The position numbers and the translations under genes are program-made. 64,000 nt of DNA, from NCBI RefSeq assembly GCF_044788715.1, contig NZ_CP173170.1, positions 2,480,001-2,544,000 of the forward strand. Reading direction: 5' to 3'. The notes below the pieces were generated by a model, which did not search any database, was not told the DNA's origin, and was given only the letters and a program-made list of their open reading frames with translations. Of this stretch, positions 1-8,428 are shown one piece after another (position 1 is the first letter of the stretch; each line of letters begins with the position of its first letter). This DNA is from Methylotuvimicrobium sp018830325 (lineage in GTDB: Bacteria > Pseudomonadota > Gammaproteobacteria > Methylococcales > Methylomonadaceae).

Positions 1-21
1 GCGGAGTAGGGTTGTCGTTCG

Positions 22-297
22 TTACCGATTAGTTTTCGTCGTGTCTTGCCGATCGATGGACAAATCCTCTGACCAACAGCCGATAGGTCTTCCTAGGGTT
101 AGCGTTTCGTCTTCGAAGCGGACCAGAAATACTTGCCTTTGCGGCTCCTCTCCGATGTGGCCTTTCATAACAATGACTCCGCGCGAACCTGCCGGAGCCA
201 ATAGTTCACCCTCACTGCAATCGGGCATCGATCCGTCATCGGTGATGGCTTTTGCCGAGTAAACTACATCGCCGATGTCGAGCTCATTTATATTCAT
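22..297 (-). CDS. NifZ-like short nitrogen fixation protein
   Basis: The product is a 91-residue soluble protein. The sequence shows a compact domain with IGDVVYSAKAI, an NDG-like DDGS turn, GSRGVIV, FLVRFED and GCWSEDL. This resembles the small beta-barrel NifZ family, whose members assist MoFe-protein maturation, although it is short for NifZ. The start is supported by AGGAGA seven bases upstream. It diverges from the iscA-nifU-nifS operon and shares the interval holding a NifA-type site. No -24/-12 element was found on its own strand. The family call rests on motif resemblance and context; a generic nif-associated protein is the alternative. Confidence 0.6.
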   Translation of the reverse strand: MNINELDIGDVVYSAKAITDDGSMPDCSEGELLAPAGSRGVIVMKGHIGEEPQRQVFLVRFEDETLTLGRPIGCWSEDLSIDRQDTTKTNR

Positions 298-318
298 TAA
301 TTTCTCCTGTTGAAATTT

Positions 319-334
319 TGTAGCAAATGCAACA
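319..334. promoter_or_regulatory. NifA upstream activator site
   Basis: A perfect TGT-N10-ACA match lies about 97 bases upstream of the -24 element that serves iscA-nifUS, the usual distance for an enhancer bound by NifA. It sits in the divergent interval, so it could also act on the NifZ-like gene. The motif alone is short, but similar sites recur upstream of two other nif promoters here. Confidence 0.7.
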
Positions 335-430
335 AAACATTTACGAATGTCGTGGATCGCGCCCGCAGTCCTGTCCTCTAATTTCAGATAGCCTTCATAT
401 TATCAGACACTTGAAAACCTGATTCCGGTC

Positions 431-446
431 TGGCATGGGCGTTGCT
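431..446 (+). promoter_or_regulatory. sigma-54 (-24/-12) promoter of iscA-nifU-nifS
   Basis: TGGCATG and TTGCT are present with exactly ten bases between the GG and GC dinucleotides, the invariant RpoN spacing. The element is 47 bases upstream of the IscA-type gene's start codon and has a NifA-type site upstream. Confidence 0.8.
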
Positions 447-492
447 ATATAGATTTACAAAATCAATGCCAAACCGTTCAGGAGACTCAATC

Positions 493-849
493 ATGATTAC
501 GTTAACCGAAGGCGCCGTCAAAGCGGTGAGCCGATTCATCAGCAGTTCCGACAAGCCGACCGGCGGACTGCGCATCGAAGTGACCGACGGCGGCTGTTCC
601 GGCTTGTCCTACGGATTACGTTTAGAGGCAAAAGAAAGTCAGGACGACACCGTGATCGATTGCGGCGAAGTCAAGGTTTTCGTCGATCCGCTCAGTCTGC
701 CCAAACTGGACGGCATGTCAATCGACTTTGTCGATAGTCTGGACGGCTCCGGCTTCAAATTCACCAATCCGAACGCAGTGAAAAGCTGCGCGTGCGGCTC
801 GTCGTTTACTACCGGCGATAACGGCGGTACGCCTAAAACCTGCTCTTGA
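493..849 (+). CDS. Nif-type HesB/IscA iron-sulfur carrier
   Basis: This is an A-type carrier of 118 residues, expected to hold and pass on Fe-S clusters during nitrogenase maturation. The three conserved cysteines are visible: one in GGCSGLSYG and two in the C-terminal SCACGSSF. The chosen ATG follows GGAGA at a good distance. A longer reading starting at 442 would place the start on the -12 promoter element and is rejected. It is the first gene of the operon with nifU and nifS, 18 bases before nifU, behind a sigma-54 promoter. The equivalent gene is often called iscA(nif) or orf6. Confidence 0.9.
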   Translation: MITLTEGAVKAVSRFISSSDKPTGGLRIEVTDGGCSGLSYGLRLEAKESQDDTVIDCGEVKVFVDPLSLPKLDGMSIDFVDSLDGSGFKFTNPNAVKSCACGSSFTTGDNGGTPKTCS

Positions 850-867
850 AACGCGGAGAATAACGTC

Positions 868-1764
868 ATGTGGGATTATTCAGAAAAAGTCAAAGACCAT
901 TTTTTCAATCCGAAAAATGCCGGCGCCGTGGCAGGTGCGAATGCGATCGGCGAAGTCGGCTCGATCAGTTGCGGCGATGCGTTGCGGCTGACCTTGAAAG
1001 TCAACGAAGATACCGAGGTGATCGAAGACGCGGGATTTCAAACCTTCGGCTGCGGTTCGGCGATCGCCTCGTCGTCGGTGCTGACCGAAATCATCAAAGG
1101 TATGACGCTCGATGATGCTTTGAAAGTCAGCAATCAGGACATTGCGAACGAGTTGGACGGGCTGCCCCCGGAAAAGATGCATTGTTCGGTGATGGGCCGA
1201 GAAGCCTTGCAGGCCGCCGTCGCGAATTACCGCGGCGAGGAATGGCAGGATGACCACGAAGAAGGCGCGTTGATTTGCAAATGCTTCGCGATCGACGCGG
1301 TGATGATCGAGGAAATGGTTTGGGCGAACAAACTCCGCACGGTCGAGGACGTCACCAACTTCACGAAGGCGGGCGGCGGCTGCGCGGCTTGTCATGAAGA
1401 CATCGAAGGCATACTCGAGCGGGTCATGAAGGAACGCGGCGAGACCTTCGACCCGAATGCCGCGCCGATCGAAGCCGTCGTCATGGAGAAAAAGCCGCTG
1501 ACCAACTTGCAGCGCATCAAGAAAATTGAGGAAGTGCTCGAATCGCTGCGTCCGCAATTGATGGCCGACGGCGGCGACGTCGAGTTGGTCGAAGTCGTCG
1601 ACAACACCGCCTATGTCAACATGACCGGCGCATGCAGCGCCTGCCAGATGGCCGCGATGACGATCGCCGGCATACAACAGCGTTTGATGGAGGTCTTGGG
1701 CGAGTTCATCCGCGTGATTCCTGCCTCGCAAATGCCCAAGGTCGCCGTCGCGGCGGGAGGCTGA
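868..1764 (+). CDS. nifU: NifU Fe-S cluster assembly scaffold
   Basis: NifU is the scaffold on which NifS-derived sulfur and iron are built into clusters for nitrogenase. The 298 residues show the three expected modules: an IscU-like N-terminus with Cys35 (SISCGD), Cys62 (FGCGSA) and a cysteine in MHCSV; a central [2Fe-2S] domain with CKC and GGGCAACHED; and a C-terminal Nfu domain with GACSACQMA. Length and cysteine spacing match diazotroph NifU, unlike the short IscU of the housekeeping system. The start follows a GGAG motif. nifS begins three bases after its stop, so translation is probably coupled. Confidence 0.97.
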   Translation: MWDYSEKVKDHFFNPKNAGAVAGANAIGEVGSISCGDALRLTLKVNEDTEVIEDAGFQTFGCGSAIASSSVLTEIIKGMTLDDALKVSNQDIANELDGLPPEKMHCSVMGREALQAAVANYRGEEWQDDHEEGALICKCFAIDAVMIEEMVWANKLRTVEDVTNFTKAGGGCAACHEDIEGILERVMKERGETFDPNAAPIEAVVMEKKPLTNLQRIKKIEEVLESLRPQLMADGGDVELVEVVDNTAYVNMTGACSACQMAAMTIAGIQQRLMEVLGEFIRVIPASQMPKVAVAAGG

Positions 1765-1766
1765 TC

Positions 1767-2975
1767 ATGAGCGACATTTACCTCGACAATAACGCCACGA
1801 CCAAGGTCGACCCGCTCGTCGTCGACGCGATGCTACCGTTTTTTACCGAACAGTTCGGCAATCCGTCGTCGATTCACAAATTCGCCGACGGTGTCGCGAA
1901 GGCGCTCAAGAAAGCGCGGCAACAGGTGCAGGAATTGATCGGCGCCGAGCACGATTCGGAGATCATATTCACGTCGTGCGGCACCGAGTCGGACTCGACC
2001 GCGATCTTGTCGGCGATCAAGGCTCAGCCGAACAAGAAGGAAATCATCACGACGACGGTCGAGCACCCGGCGGTACTGAGTCTTTGCGAATATCTCGAAA
2101 AGGAAGGCTATACGATACACCGACTGCCGGTCGATAAATGCGGTCGCTTGAACCTCGACGCCTACAGGAAAATGCTGTCCGACCAGGTCGCGATCGTGTC
2201 GGTGATGTGGGCGAACAACGAGACCGGCACGATCTTTCCGGTTGTCGAAATGGCCGAAATGGCAAATGCGGCCGGCGTGATGTTTCATACCGACGCGGTG
2301 CAGGCGGTCGGCAAGATTCCGATGATGCTGCAGGATACCAAGATCGACATGCTGTCGATTTCCGGGCACAAGCTGCATGCGCCGAAAGGCATCGGCGTGT
2401 TGTACCTGCGGCGAGGCACGCGCTACCGGCCGCTGCTTCGAGGAGGTCACCAGGAGCGCGGCCGCCGGGCCGGCACCGAAAACTCAGCCTCTATCGTCGG
2501 TTTGGGTAAGGCCTGCGAATTGGCCCTGGAATACATGGAATATGAAAATATCCAGGTCAAGGCGATGCGCGACCGCTTGGAGCGAGGCATCGTCGAACAG
2601 ATTCCGCATTGCTTCATTACCGGCGATTTGAGCAATCGTCTGCCGAACACGACCGACATCGCGTTCGAATACATCGAGGGCGAGGCGATCTTGATGTTGC
2701 TGAACAAGGCCGGTATCGCCGCGTCGAGCGGTTCGGCCTGCACCTCGGGCTCCCTGGAGCCGTCGCATGTGATGCGCGCGATGGATATTCCGTACACCGC
2801 CGCGCACGGTACGATCCGCTTTTCGTTTTCGCGCTACAACACGATGCATGAGGTCGAGGAGGTCTTGAGAGTCATGCCGGGCATCGTCGCGACTTTAAGG
2901 AAACTGTCGCCGTACTGGGACGGCAACGGTCCGGTCGCGAATCCCGAGCAGGCGTTTCAGCCGACTTATGCTTAA
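1767..2975 (+). CDS. nifS: NifS cysteine desulfurase
   Basis: This PLP enzyme of 402 residues releases sulfur from cysteine and hands it to NifU. Visible motifs are YLDNNATT near the start, the PLP-lysine segment SISGHKLHAPKG, RRAGTEN, and the loop SSGSACTSGS carrying the catalytic cysteine. The ATG at 1767, two bases past the nifU stop and preceded by GGGAGG, is preferred over an open frame extending back into nifU. It is the last gene of the operon; a hairpin lies about 50 bases downstream. In Azotobacter nifV normally follows, whereas here nifV is 12 kb away. Confidence 0.97.
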   Translation: MSDIYLDNNATTKVDPLVVDAMLPFFTEQFGNPSSIHKFADGVAKALKKARQQVQELIGAEHDSEIIFTSCGTESDSTAILSAIKAQPNKKEIITTTVEHPAVLSLCEYLEKEGYTIHRLPVDKCGRLNLDAYRKMLSDQVAIVSVMWANNETGTIFPVVEMAEMANAAGVMFHTDAVQAVGKIPMMLQDTKIDMLSISGHKLHAPKGIGVLYLRRGTRYRPLLRGGHQERGRRAGTENSASIVGLGKACELALEYMEYENIQVKAMRDRLERGIVEQIPHCFITGDLSNRLPNTTDIAFEYIEGEAILMLLNKAGIAASSGSACTSGSLEPSHVMRAMDIPYTAAHGTIRFSFSRYNTMHEVEEVLRVMPGIVATLRKLSPYWDGNGPVANPEQAFQPTYA

Positions 2976-3027
2976 AAACGCGGCATTCGACTGCCTTGCA
3001 TCTCGATGAAATTCCCCTCTGTATCCA

Positions 3028-3070
3028 CAAGACTGAAGTGTCTCGGAAAATAAGAGAAACTTCAGTCTTG
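3028..3070 (+). terminator. Hairpin after nifS
   Basis: Perfect 12-base arms CAAGACTGAAGT and ACTTCAGTCTTG are separated by 19 bases. The hairpin lies just downstream of nifS. There is no strong T-tract after it, so intrinsic termination is plausible rather than proven; it may act as a 3' stabiliser. Confidence 0.5.
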
Positions 3071-3217
3071 GGATTTCCTTACATAATTTCAATTCTCAAA
3101 CTATCATTCGCCCTAAATTTGTCGAAGGCCGTTCTATCCGGAATAGAATAATTCACGGTAACTATCCGAAGTAAATTTGACTACGTCAGCCGACACACAA
3201 ATTCGCCGAATAGATAC

Positions 3218-3375
3218 TTCTACTTTGTCAGATTCTCGTCATTCCGGCAGGGATTGCCGGAATCCAGGCCCAAGGATGGGGGAAACTTGCCATCCATGAC
3301 ACTGGATGCCGCTCTTGTGCCCTTTGGGTATCCCGGAGAGTATGACGGCTTTTTCTTAAATCTGACAAAGTAGAA
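3218..3375. repeat. MITE/REP-like element with 17-bp terminal inverted repeats
   Basis: The ends TTCTACTTTGTCAGATT and AATCTGACAAAGTAGAA are perfect inverted copies. Inside is an ATTCCGGC...GCCGGAAT palindrome of the widespread REP type. The element holds no open frame. It lies between nifS and the M48 gene, at the edge of the non-nif interval. Confidence 0.75.
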
Positions 3376-3735
3376 TTACTATTCACGCAGAGACTTTAAT
3401 TAGTAAATAGGTACCGGTAGTCGCTGACAATGTTCCCGTTGACTTTTGATTGCGACCGGCGGATTCATCATATTTGCTGTTCTCGCGCTTTAAGTCTCGG
3501 TGCGATTAAATAATATCAAAGCAAGATATACCTTTCGCACTTCGATATTCGGCAGAGGCCGCGACAACCTCCGAACAGGCGCGCCTATGCCGAATTTTGA
3601 TGAGCGAAGAGGGGAGATCAGGTCCTCAAGTTTCCCGTAGTTCTCTATGGTGTATTAGGGCTACGGGAGGTTATTCGTGGACCGATTCGTATCATGTGTA
3701 AGCAGTTAAGACGTTAATTAATCGAGGATTACCGT
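3376..3735. other. Intergenic region upstream of the M48 gene
   Basis: No supported gene, tRNA or clear repeat is visible. The 3' part must hold the promoter and leader of the protease gene; GAGG lies just upstream of its start codon. I could not assign -35/-10 boxes with confidence. Confidence 0.4.
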
Positions 3736-6111
3736 ATGCCGCAACTGTTATTGACCGTAATATTTATCGCGATATGGCTGCCGGCCGTCGTTTTTACCGC
3801 CGGGAATCAATCCACGACACCGCCCATTCGTGAAACTTATACGCTGAAGGGACCTTTTCATTGGCGTTATGAAAAACGCGATATCGTCATGTTCAATTCC
3901 CGTCCCGAGTTTTTGTTGTATGGTAGCGCCAACACCAAGAATGGCCCGAAGCCTGCGATATTACGTGCCGGCGTGCTTGAATGGAGCCTGTCCGGAATCC
4001 GGAGCAACAAAAAAAAGCGAATTTATCATACCGGCCGAGACGAGATGCCGTTCGTCAGTGAATGGGGGCTGGAGCACGATGCAGGGTTGACCTATCGCAT
4101 CGGCAATTTCCGGTTTAACGGAATATTCATTTTTGCGCTATTTTTCAGTCTGACCTTGCCGATACTGTTTATTTTGTTGCTGATATCCGACAAAGTATCG
4201 ATTGAATCGCCTGAAATCAGAAAACAAAGAAATCTGGATTTCGTCTCACTGGTCAAGTCGATAGAAAGTCGCGCGGGCTCCGATCCTAAATGGCTGAAGC
4301 GCAAGACGCTTATCTTGGCGGTTCTTGGATACTTTGTCGTCGTCGGTAGTATCTTTTTGATGATACCGGTCGGAATCGGCATACTCGCCAGCGCATTCGT
4401 ATTGGCAGGATTTACGGGTTCCAATGCCCTCGGCGCCAAAATCGCGTTCTTGCTCGCATTGATCCCCATCGGCTTTGCGTGGCATCTTGGAAAATCGCTG
4501 TTAATGCCGGGCTATCGATACAGCGGCATCGAACTGAAACGCAAGGAATGTCCGGCGCTGTTCGCCTATTTGGACAAAATTCGCAAGAAAACCAAGGGTC
4601 CTAATTTTTCCAGAGTTTTCATCGATTCGAATCTCAACGCTTCGGTTTCGAGAAATGGCGGGCTATTGGGTTTTTTCGGCATGGGTCCGGTGGTGCTGAC
4701 GCTAGGCCTGCCATTGATGCAGTCGCTGAATCATAAACAGCTTGCCGGTGTCATCGGTCATGAATACGGTCATGTCGCGGCCAAGGACAATGCGCTGGGT
4801 CAATGGATCTATCGAATTCGCAACAGTTGGTTGGTGCTGGGCGAACGGTTGAGATTCGATCCGCTCTGGTACGCATTGAGATTGAACCGATTTTACGATT
4901 GGTTCATCGCGGCTTTCAGCGCGCACAGTTTTGCGCTGTCCAGATACTGCGAATACGAGGCGGACGCCTTTTCGGCCCGCATGGTCGGAAAGGAGGCGAT
5001 GGCCGAATCATTGTCGGCTATCGCCGTTTACGGCAATCAATTCGACTCCGTGTTCTGGAGAAAGATTTGGGATAAAAGTCATCACGAAGACGATATTCAA
5101 TCCGTTAGACCTTATGCCGATGTTCCGCAGTTTTTTGCTTCGGTTGAAAACGTTTCCGAAGCGGCGGAATTTGCATTGAAGGAAAAAACCAATTACTCGG
5201 CGACCCATCCGGCGATATCCGACCGCTTGGCGGCATTGTCGGCGTCATTCAAGGCTCCGCAAGCGCCGGCAGAATCCGCAGCTACCAGATTGCTCGGTGC
5301 GATGGAGGCCAAGCTGATCTGCCGATTCAACGACGAGTGGCAAGTCGAGGCGCAGGAAAATTGGCAAGTCAGCCATAATGAATTTCGTTCATGGTCGGAA
5401 AAATACCAAGAGCTTCGGGATAAAGCAATACAAGATTTGAACGATGTCGAGTTGAACGAGCTGATTACAGCGGCTAACCGTTTGAACGACTATGCGCTTT
5501 TTAATAGCGCGAACCGGGAACTGTTGCGCCGCTATCCTGAAAACTCAAGCGCCGCAATCAATTGTTTCTGGTATCGGTTGATCATTGAAAAAGATGAAAG
5601 CCAGCTGGTGGATATTGAGAAATGGATGGAAAAATTCCCCGAATATTTGCCCAATCTGTGCCGCTACGCGATCGAGTTTTATAACGATACAGGGCGTGAG
5701 CAAGAAGCCGAGCCATTTTACGAGCGCTTGGAAAATTGGGAATATCTGCGTAATTCCGCGCAGGAAGAGAGATCGCTGATTCTGGAATCCGACGAATTCA
5801 TTCCTCACGGCCTAGACCCCGACATAGTCGCCGATTTTGTCGGCTATTTCGATCGGCACCCAGTCATTGCGAAGGTGTATCTGGTGCAAAAATCGGTCAA
5901 ATACATGCCGGAATATCCTTGCTATGTGATCGCTTACCGAACCCAACCGAAATTTTGGCAGACGCAGGCAAAAGTCGACGAACAAGTTTCATCGTTCATC
6001 GATAACTCCGGTTTGTCGCAAGACTATATGTTTATCTCCGCCGATTCGGTGAAAGGATTGGAATCCAAGCTGAAAAAAGTCGAAGGTTCCGATGTTTATC
6101 GCAGAAAATAA
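3736..6111 (+). CDS. Large M48-family membrane zinc metalloprotease
   Basis: The product has 791 residues. It opens with a hydrophobic signal/anchor, has a transmembrane segment near residues 130-155 and a long hydrophobic pair near 195-255. The M48 catalytic core follows, with HEYGH near residue 343 and the downstream zinc ligand in EYEADAFS near 405. The C-terminal third is helical and TPR-like. The family (HtpX/Ste24/BepA relatives) degrades misfolded membrane or envelope proteins; the substrate here is unknown. It stands alone between nifS and the cassette array. The start is the ATG after CGAGGATTACCGT. Confidence 0.85.
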   Translation: MPQLLLTVIFIAIWLPAVVFTAGNQSTTPPIRETYTLKGPFHWRYEKRDIVMFNSRPEFLLYGSANTKNGPKPAILRAGVLEWSLSGIRSNKKKRIYHTGRDEMPFVSEWGLEHDAGLTYRIGNFRFNGIFIFALFFSLTLPILFILLLISDKVSIESPEIRKQRNLDFVSLVKSIESRAGSDPKWLKRKTLILAVLGYFVVVGSIFLMIPVGIGILASAFVLAGFTGSNALGAKIAFLLALIPIGFAWHLGKSLLMPGYRYSGIELKRKECPALFAYLDKIRKKTKGPNFSRVFIDSNLNASVSRNGGLLGFFGMGPVVLTLGLPLMQSLNHKQLAGVIGHEYGHVAAKDNALGQWIYRIRNSWLVLGERLRFDPLWYALRLNRFYDWFIAAFSAHSFALSRYCEYEADAFSARMVGKEAMAESLSAIAVYGNQFDSVFWRKIWDKSHHEDDIQSVRPYADVPQFFASVENVSEAAEFALKEKTNYSATHPAISDRLAALSASFKAPQAPAESAATRLLGAMEAKLICRFNDEWQVEAQENWQVSHNEFRSWSEKYQELRDKAIQDLNDVELNELITAANRLNDYALFNSANRELLRRYPENSSAAINCFWYRLIIEKDESQLVDIEKWMEKFPEYLPNLCRYAIEFYNDTGREQEAEPFYERLENWEYLRNSAQEERSLILESDEFIPHGLDPDIVADFVGYFDRHPVIAKVYLVQKSVKYMPEYPCYVIAYRTQPKFWQTQAKVDEQVSSFIDNSGLSQDYMFISADSVKGLESKLKKVEGSDVYRRK

Positions 6112-6182
6112 CCTAGCGATCATGAAGATACTCATCACCCAGGATAATGGAAGAACTCGGAGTGGTGAGGGTGCGGATATTC

Positions 6183-6262
6183 GCCAAACAATCGGTAACC
6201 GGCGCCTTTTGTAGTGAGCGTAGCGAACGAAAAATGCGTCCGTGTTTACGGCCTTGCTATGC
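6183..6262 (-). other. attC site 1 (distal end, degenerate)
   Basis: The boxes are GCTATGC (6256-6262) and GCCAAAC (6183-6189), with partly pairing arms GGTAACCGGCGCC and the CGTGTTTACGG side. The antitoxin stop codon lies in the box. The R box reads GCATAGC instead of GCATAAC, so the site may be decayed. It marks the left edge of the array. Confidence 0.6.
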
Positions 6263-6532
6263 ATTTTTATCTACTAGCCGACCCGTTACATATTTATGTA
6301 GGACACTAGACATTAATGTTTGATATGGCAAACCTTCAATCAGAGCTTTTTCCTGCAACAACTCTAAATCCAATTCTGAGATTCGAATATTTACCCGCTT
6401 GTCTTTCCTGAAGGTGTTTTTTGCTGCTGCCTTATATTTATTAATTTCATCAGGGCTTGCAACTGAAACCCACTCATCAGCTTCATAAGACTTAAGTAGT
6501 TCCTTCTCTTCCCGGGATAACTTATTCATCAT
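6257..6532 (-). CDS. CopG/BrnA-like antitoxin
   Basis: The product is a 91-residue basic protein. A helical N-terminus (LSREEKELLKSYEADEW) is followed by a ribbon-helix-helix-like C-terminal half (KRVNIRISELDLELLQEKA, then GLPYQTLMSSVLHKYV). This pattern is typical of antitoxins that bind their operator through an N-I-R-I-S beta strand. It overlaps the 3' end of the upstream toxin gene by 11 bases, so the pair is co-translated toxin first, as in brnTA. It is the last cassette of the array; its TAG stop lies in the attC box. Family level is fairly sure, the BrnA name is not. Confidence 0.8.
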   Translation of the reverse strand: MMNKLSREEKELLKSYEADEWVSVASPDEINKYKAAAKNTFRKDKRVNIRISELDLELLQEKALIEGLPYQTLMSSVLHKYVTGRLVDKNA

Positions 6533-6803
6533 TCACCTCGATATATTTCTTTGTGGCCTTCCTGCTTGGAATGATGGTTTTCAGGAAGAACTCTGTTTCG
6601 TTTTCAACGAATGGCACAAGGTAGGCATAGTTTTCGATGTTGACTATGAACATACGCTGCTTCGGATATTTTGCAGGATTCGGGGGCTTCACCACATCCA
6701 AAAGCCCTTCATTCTCAATGTGATAGATAACTCTCTCGAACGATATACCCCGTTCCCGAATTAGCTGCTCATTCTTCTCTGAGTTCCATGCGAAGTGACT
6801 CAT
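6522..6803 (-). CDS. BrnT-like toxin
   Basis: The product is a 93-residue protein with FAWNSEKNEQLIRERGISFE, then LLDVVKPP, KQRMFIVNI and a C-terminal FFLKTIIPSRKATKKY. This layout, a WN/WD-E-K-N start, G-I-SFE, and a terminal I-x-SRKAT, matches the BrnT-type ribonuclease-toxin superfamily (RelE-like fold). The antitoxin gene overlaps its end. Toxin-antitoxin cassettes are frequent in sedentary integron arrays, where they are thought to stabilise the array. The target is inferred from the family only. Confidence 0.78.
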   Translation of the reverse strand: MSHFAWNSEKNEQLIRERGISFERVIYHIENEGLLDVVKPPNPAKYPKQRMFIVNIENYAYLVPFVENETEFFLKTIIPSRKATKKYIEVNDE

Positions 6804-6847
6804 GCTTAAAATTTAGCACAACGTGTGCCTATTGCAATCATTTTGTT

Positions 6848-6920
6848 GCATAACGTAAAGCTCAGCCGGCGAGTAACCGCGTAGCGGTTGCGCGGTCGGC
6901 TGGAGCGCCTTGTTGTGGGC
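6848..6920 (-). other. attC site 2
   Basis: GCATAAC (6848-6854) and GTTGTGGGC (6912-6920) flank a strong imperfect palindrome whose arms are CTCAGCCGGC and GGTCGGCTGGAG, with an inner CCGCGTAGCGG loop. It ends the DUF2971-like cassette. Confidence 0.8.
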
Positions 6921-6921
6921 A

Positions 6922-7686
6922 TCAGCTGACTTCAACAAATGTGACCTCAAAACGATCCTTTCCTTGAGCAGCCTGATACAGCTGAACGAAATGGCCGCGC
7001 TTTTCGAGCCATTTCTTTATTAGAGCCTTCTGCTCCTCTTCCATCCTGAGTCCGAACGTAACGCTCTTTAGAAATTCTGAAGGATACTCTCGGAGTCCGG
7101 GGCCAGTATCATGGTCAATGATTCTCCACTCTTTCTCGTACGACCAATCAGTGAACTTGGTAAGAAAGGTTAGCGCCACCTTATCTTCGTTTGGTGTATT
7201 ATAGAAGCTGATCTCCGGGTAAGCATCAGAGTAAGAAACACGCTGAGAAGTACCGAAAACCGGTGTGTAATCGGTTGCTTCAAACTCCAAGCAGTACCCT
7301 CTATGATCTGCTGCATAGTGTGACCACATCAGGATACTGTCCTTTCGTTCCGTGAGGCAGTACAGACCAACCTTGTGCCTATATGCGTGAATTAGATCGC
7401 CCTTCAAAGCCTCCCAGGTGGCAGGATTTCGGTGCCGGCCCTGTAAATAGATGGCAGTTGCTTCGGTAACTGCTGAGTCATGGGTGATGCTGGGGTCATT
7501 TTGTCGAAGAGCCCGGATTAGCTGAGCCATGATTTTGTCTGGCTCGCGCGTAAAAACAAACGACGGCGTGCATTCAAAGGGATCATTAAGAGAGGCAGCG
7601 GACGCCTGCCAGATTGTAGGGCTCGAAAACAGCTGCTCGCTATACTCATTTATGCAGCCGTACTTATAAAGTCGTTCGATGATCAT
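6922..7686 (-). CDS. DUF2971-like cassette protein
   Basis: The product is a 254-residue soluble protein. Features typical of DUF2971 are visible: an N-terminal LYKYG, a hydrophobic strand then LNDPFEC, a central CLTERKDSILMWSHYAADH followed by GYCLEFE, and W-S-Y-E-K-E-W-R-I near two thirds of the length. The biochemical function of this family is not established; members turn up in mobile elements and defence islands. I use the ATG at 7686 because the longer frame begins with TTG inside the preceding attC spacer. No Shine-Dalgarno sequence is evident. Confidence 0.75.
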   Translation of the reverse strand: MIIERLYKYGCINEYSEQLFSSPTIWQASAASLNDPFECTPSFVFTREPDKIMAQLIRALRQNDPSITHDSAVTEATAIYLQGRHRNPATWEALKGDLIHAYRHKVGLYCLTERKDSILMWSHYAADHRGYCLEFEATDYTPVFGTSQRVSYSDAYPEISFYNTPNEDKVALTFLTKFTDWSYEKEWRIIDHDTGPGLREYPSEFLKSVTFGLRMEEEQKALIKKWLEKRGHFVQLYQAAQGKDRFEVTFVEVS

Positions 7687-7709
7687 TGGCGCTATCGTGA
7701 TGCCCAATG

Positions 7710-7773
7710 TCTAAACTCAATGGCGCAAATGAAGCGCAGCGAAATTTGCGCCCAGTGGAGTGCCTTGTTAGCC
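7710..7773 (-). other. attC site 3
   Basis: TCTAAAC (7710-7716) and GTTAGCC (7767-7773) flank paired arms CTCAATGGCGCAAAT and ATTTGCGCCCAGTGGAG around a GCGCAGC loop. The TAA stop of the next cassette gene lies in the GTTAGCC box. Confidence 0.85.
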
Positions 7774-8358
7774 ACTGAATTGCAACTCGTAATGCGGACA
7801 CTTCTCCACACCTGGGTCATATGACACAAGTAAGAATGCTCTTGTTAAATACTCAGGCCTCTCAAACTGATGACCATCTAAATATGTCTCTACTGTTGAG
7901 CGATCTAGCATAGGTTCATCGGTGAATATAACCACGTAATAGCCTCCATCATAAGGCGGCTCTTTTAATTCCGGAAATCTCGAATCTTTCCGACAAAGCA
8001 ATTTTTCTAAAGAACTTATGAATTTGGCTTTGTCCCAGTCCGCCCATTCATAGACCGCACCTGATTTGTAGGCTTGGATTGCTTTTCCATCAACAAGCTC
8101 AGTAACTTCAATTGCTATTCGCTTGCCTTCGGTATCAAGCGCTTCACAATCAGGCGGATCATTAGGCCGGCCACGCCTCTTTAAGGAGGAGAATAAGCTT
8201 TTGCCTTCGGACTCTAGTGATTCGGAAAGACTTGTAACTACTCCCCACTCTTCAATGTCACGATCTGAGCCCCAGCCAAAAAAGTCGGCGTAACCTCGGG
8301 CTCTATTCCTCGCTTCCCGCATCAAATGCAATATTTCTTTTTCTTCGTCGGTCGTCAT
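7768..8358 (-). CDS. Cassette protein, possible PD-(D/E)xK nuclease-like fold
   Basis: The product is a 196-residue soluble protein of unknown function. The N-terminus is helical and charged. Around residues 65-90 it has RRGRPNDPPDCEALD, a short turn, then a hydrophobic strand IAIEVTELV. The D-x(n)-E-V-T arrangement resembles the core of PD-(D/E)xK nucleases, though the final lysine is replaced by threonine. Further along are GGYYVVIFTDEP and a C-terminal HYELQF. It is a single-gene cassette with its stop codon inside an attC box. The nuclease idea is inference from one motif and may be wrong. Confidence 0.55.
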   Translation of the reverse strand: MTTDEEKEILHLMREARNRARGYADFFGWGSDRDIEEWGVVTSLSESLESEGKSLFSSLKRRGRPNDPPDCEALDTEGKRIAIEVTELVDGKAIQAYKSGAVYEWADWDKAKFISSLEKLLCRKDSRFPELKEPPYDGGYYVVIFTDEPMLDRSTVETYLDGHQFERPEYLTRAFLLVSYDPGVEKCPHYELQFSG

Positions 8359-8365
8359 GTTTTGT

Positions 8366-8428
8366 GGCTAACGTAAAGCTAAGGGGCGCGTAGCGAAGCG
8401 GAGCGTCCCTTTGAGCGCAATGTTATGC
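8366..8428 (-). other. attC site 4
   Basis: GGCTAAC (8366-8372) and GTTATGC (8422-8428) flank arms GTAAAGCTAAGGGGCG and GCGTCCCTTTGAGCGC, with an inner CGTAGCGAAGCGG loop. The stop codon of the following cassette gene is in the box. Confidence 0.85.

Noticed and set aside
880..1731. Long minus-strand open frame across nifU
   Set aside because: Arginine/histidine/aspartate-rich content typical of the antisense of a G+C-rich gene; nifU on the plus strand is certain.
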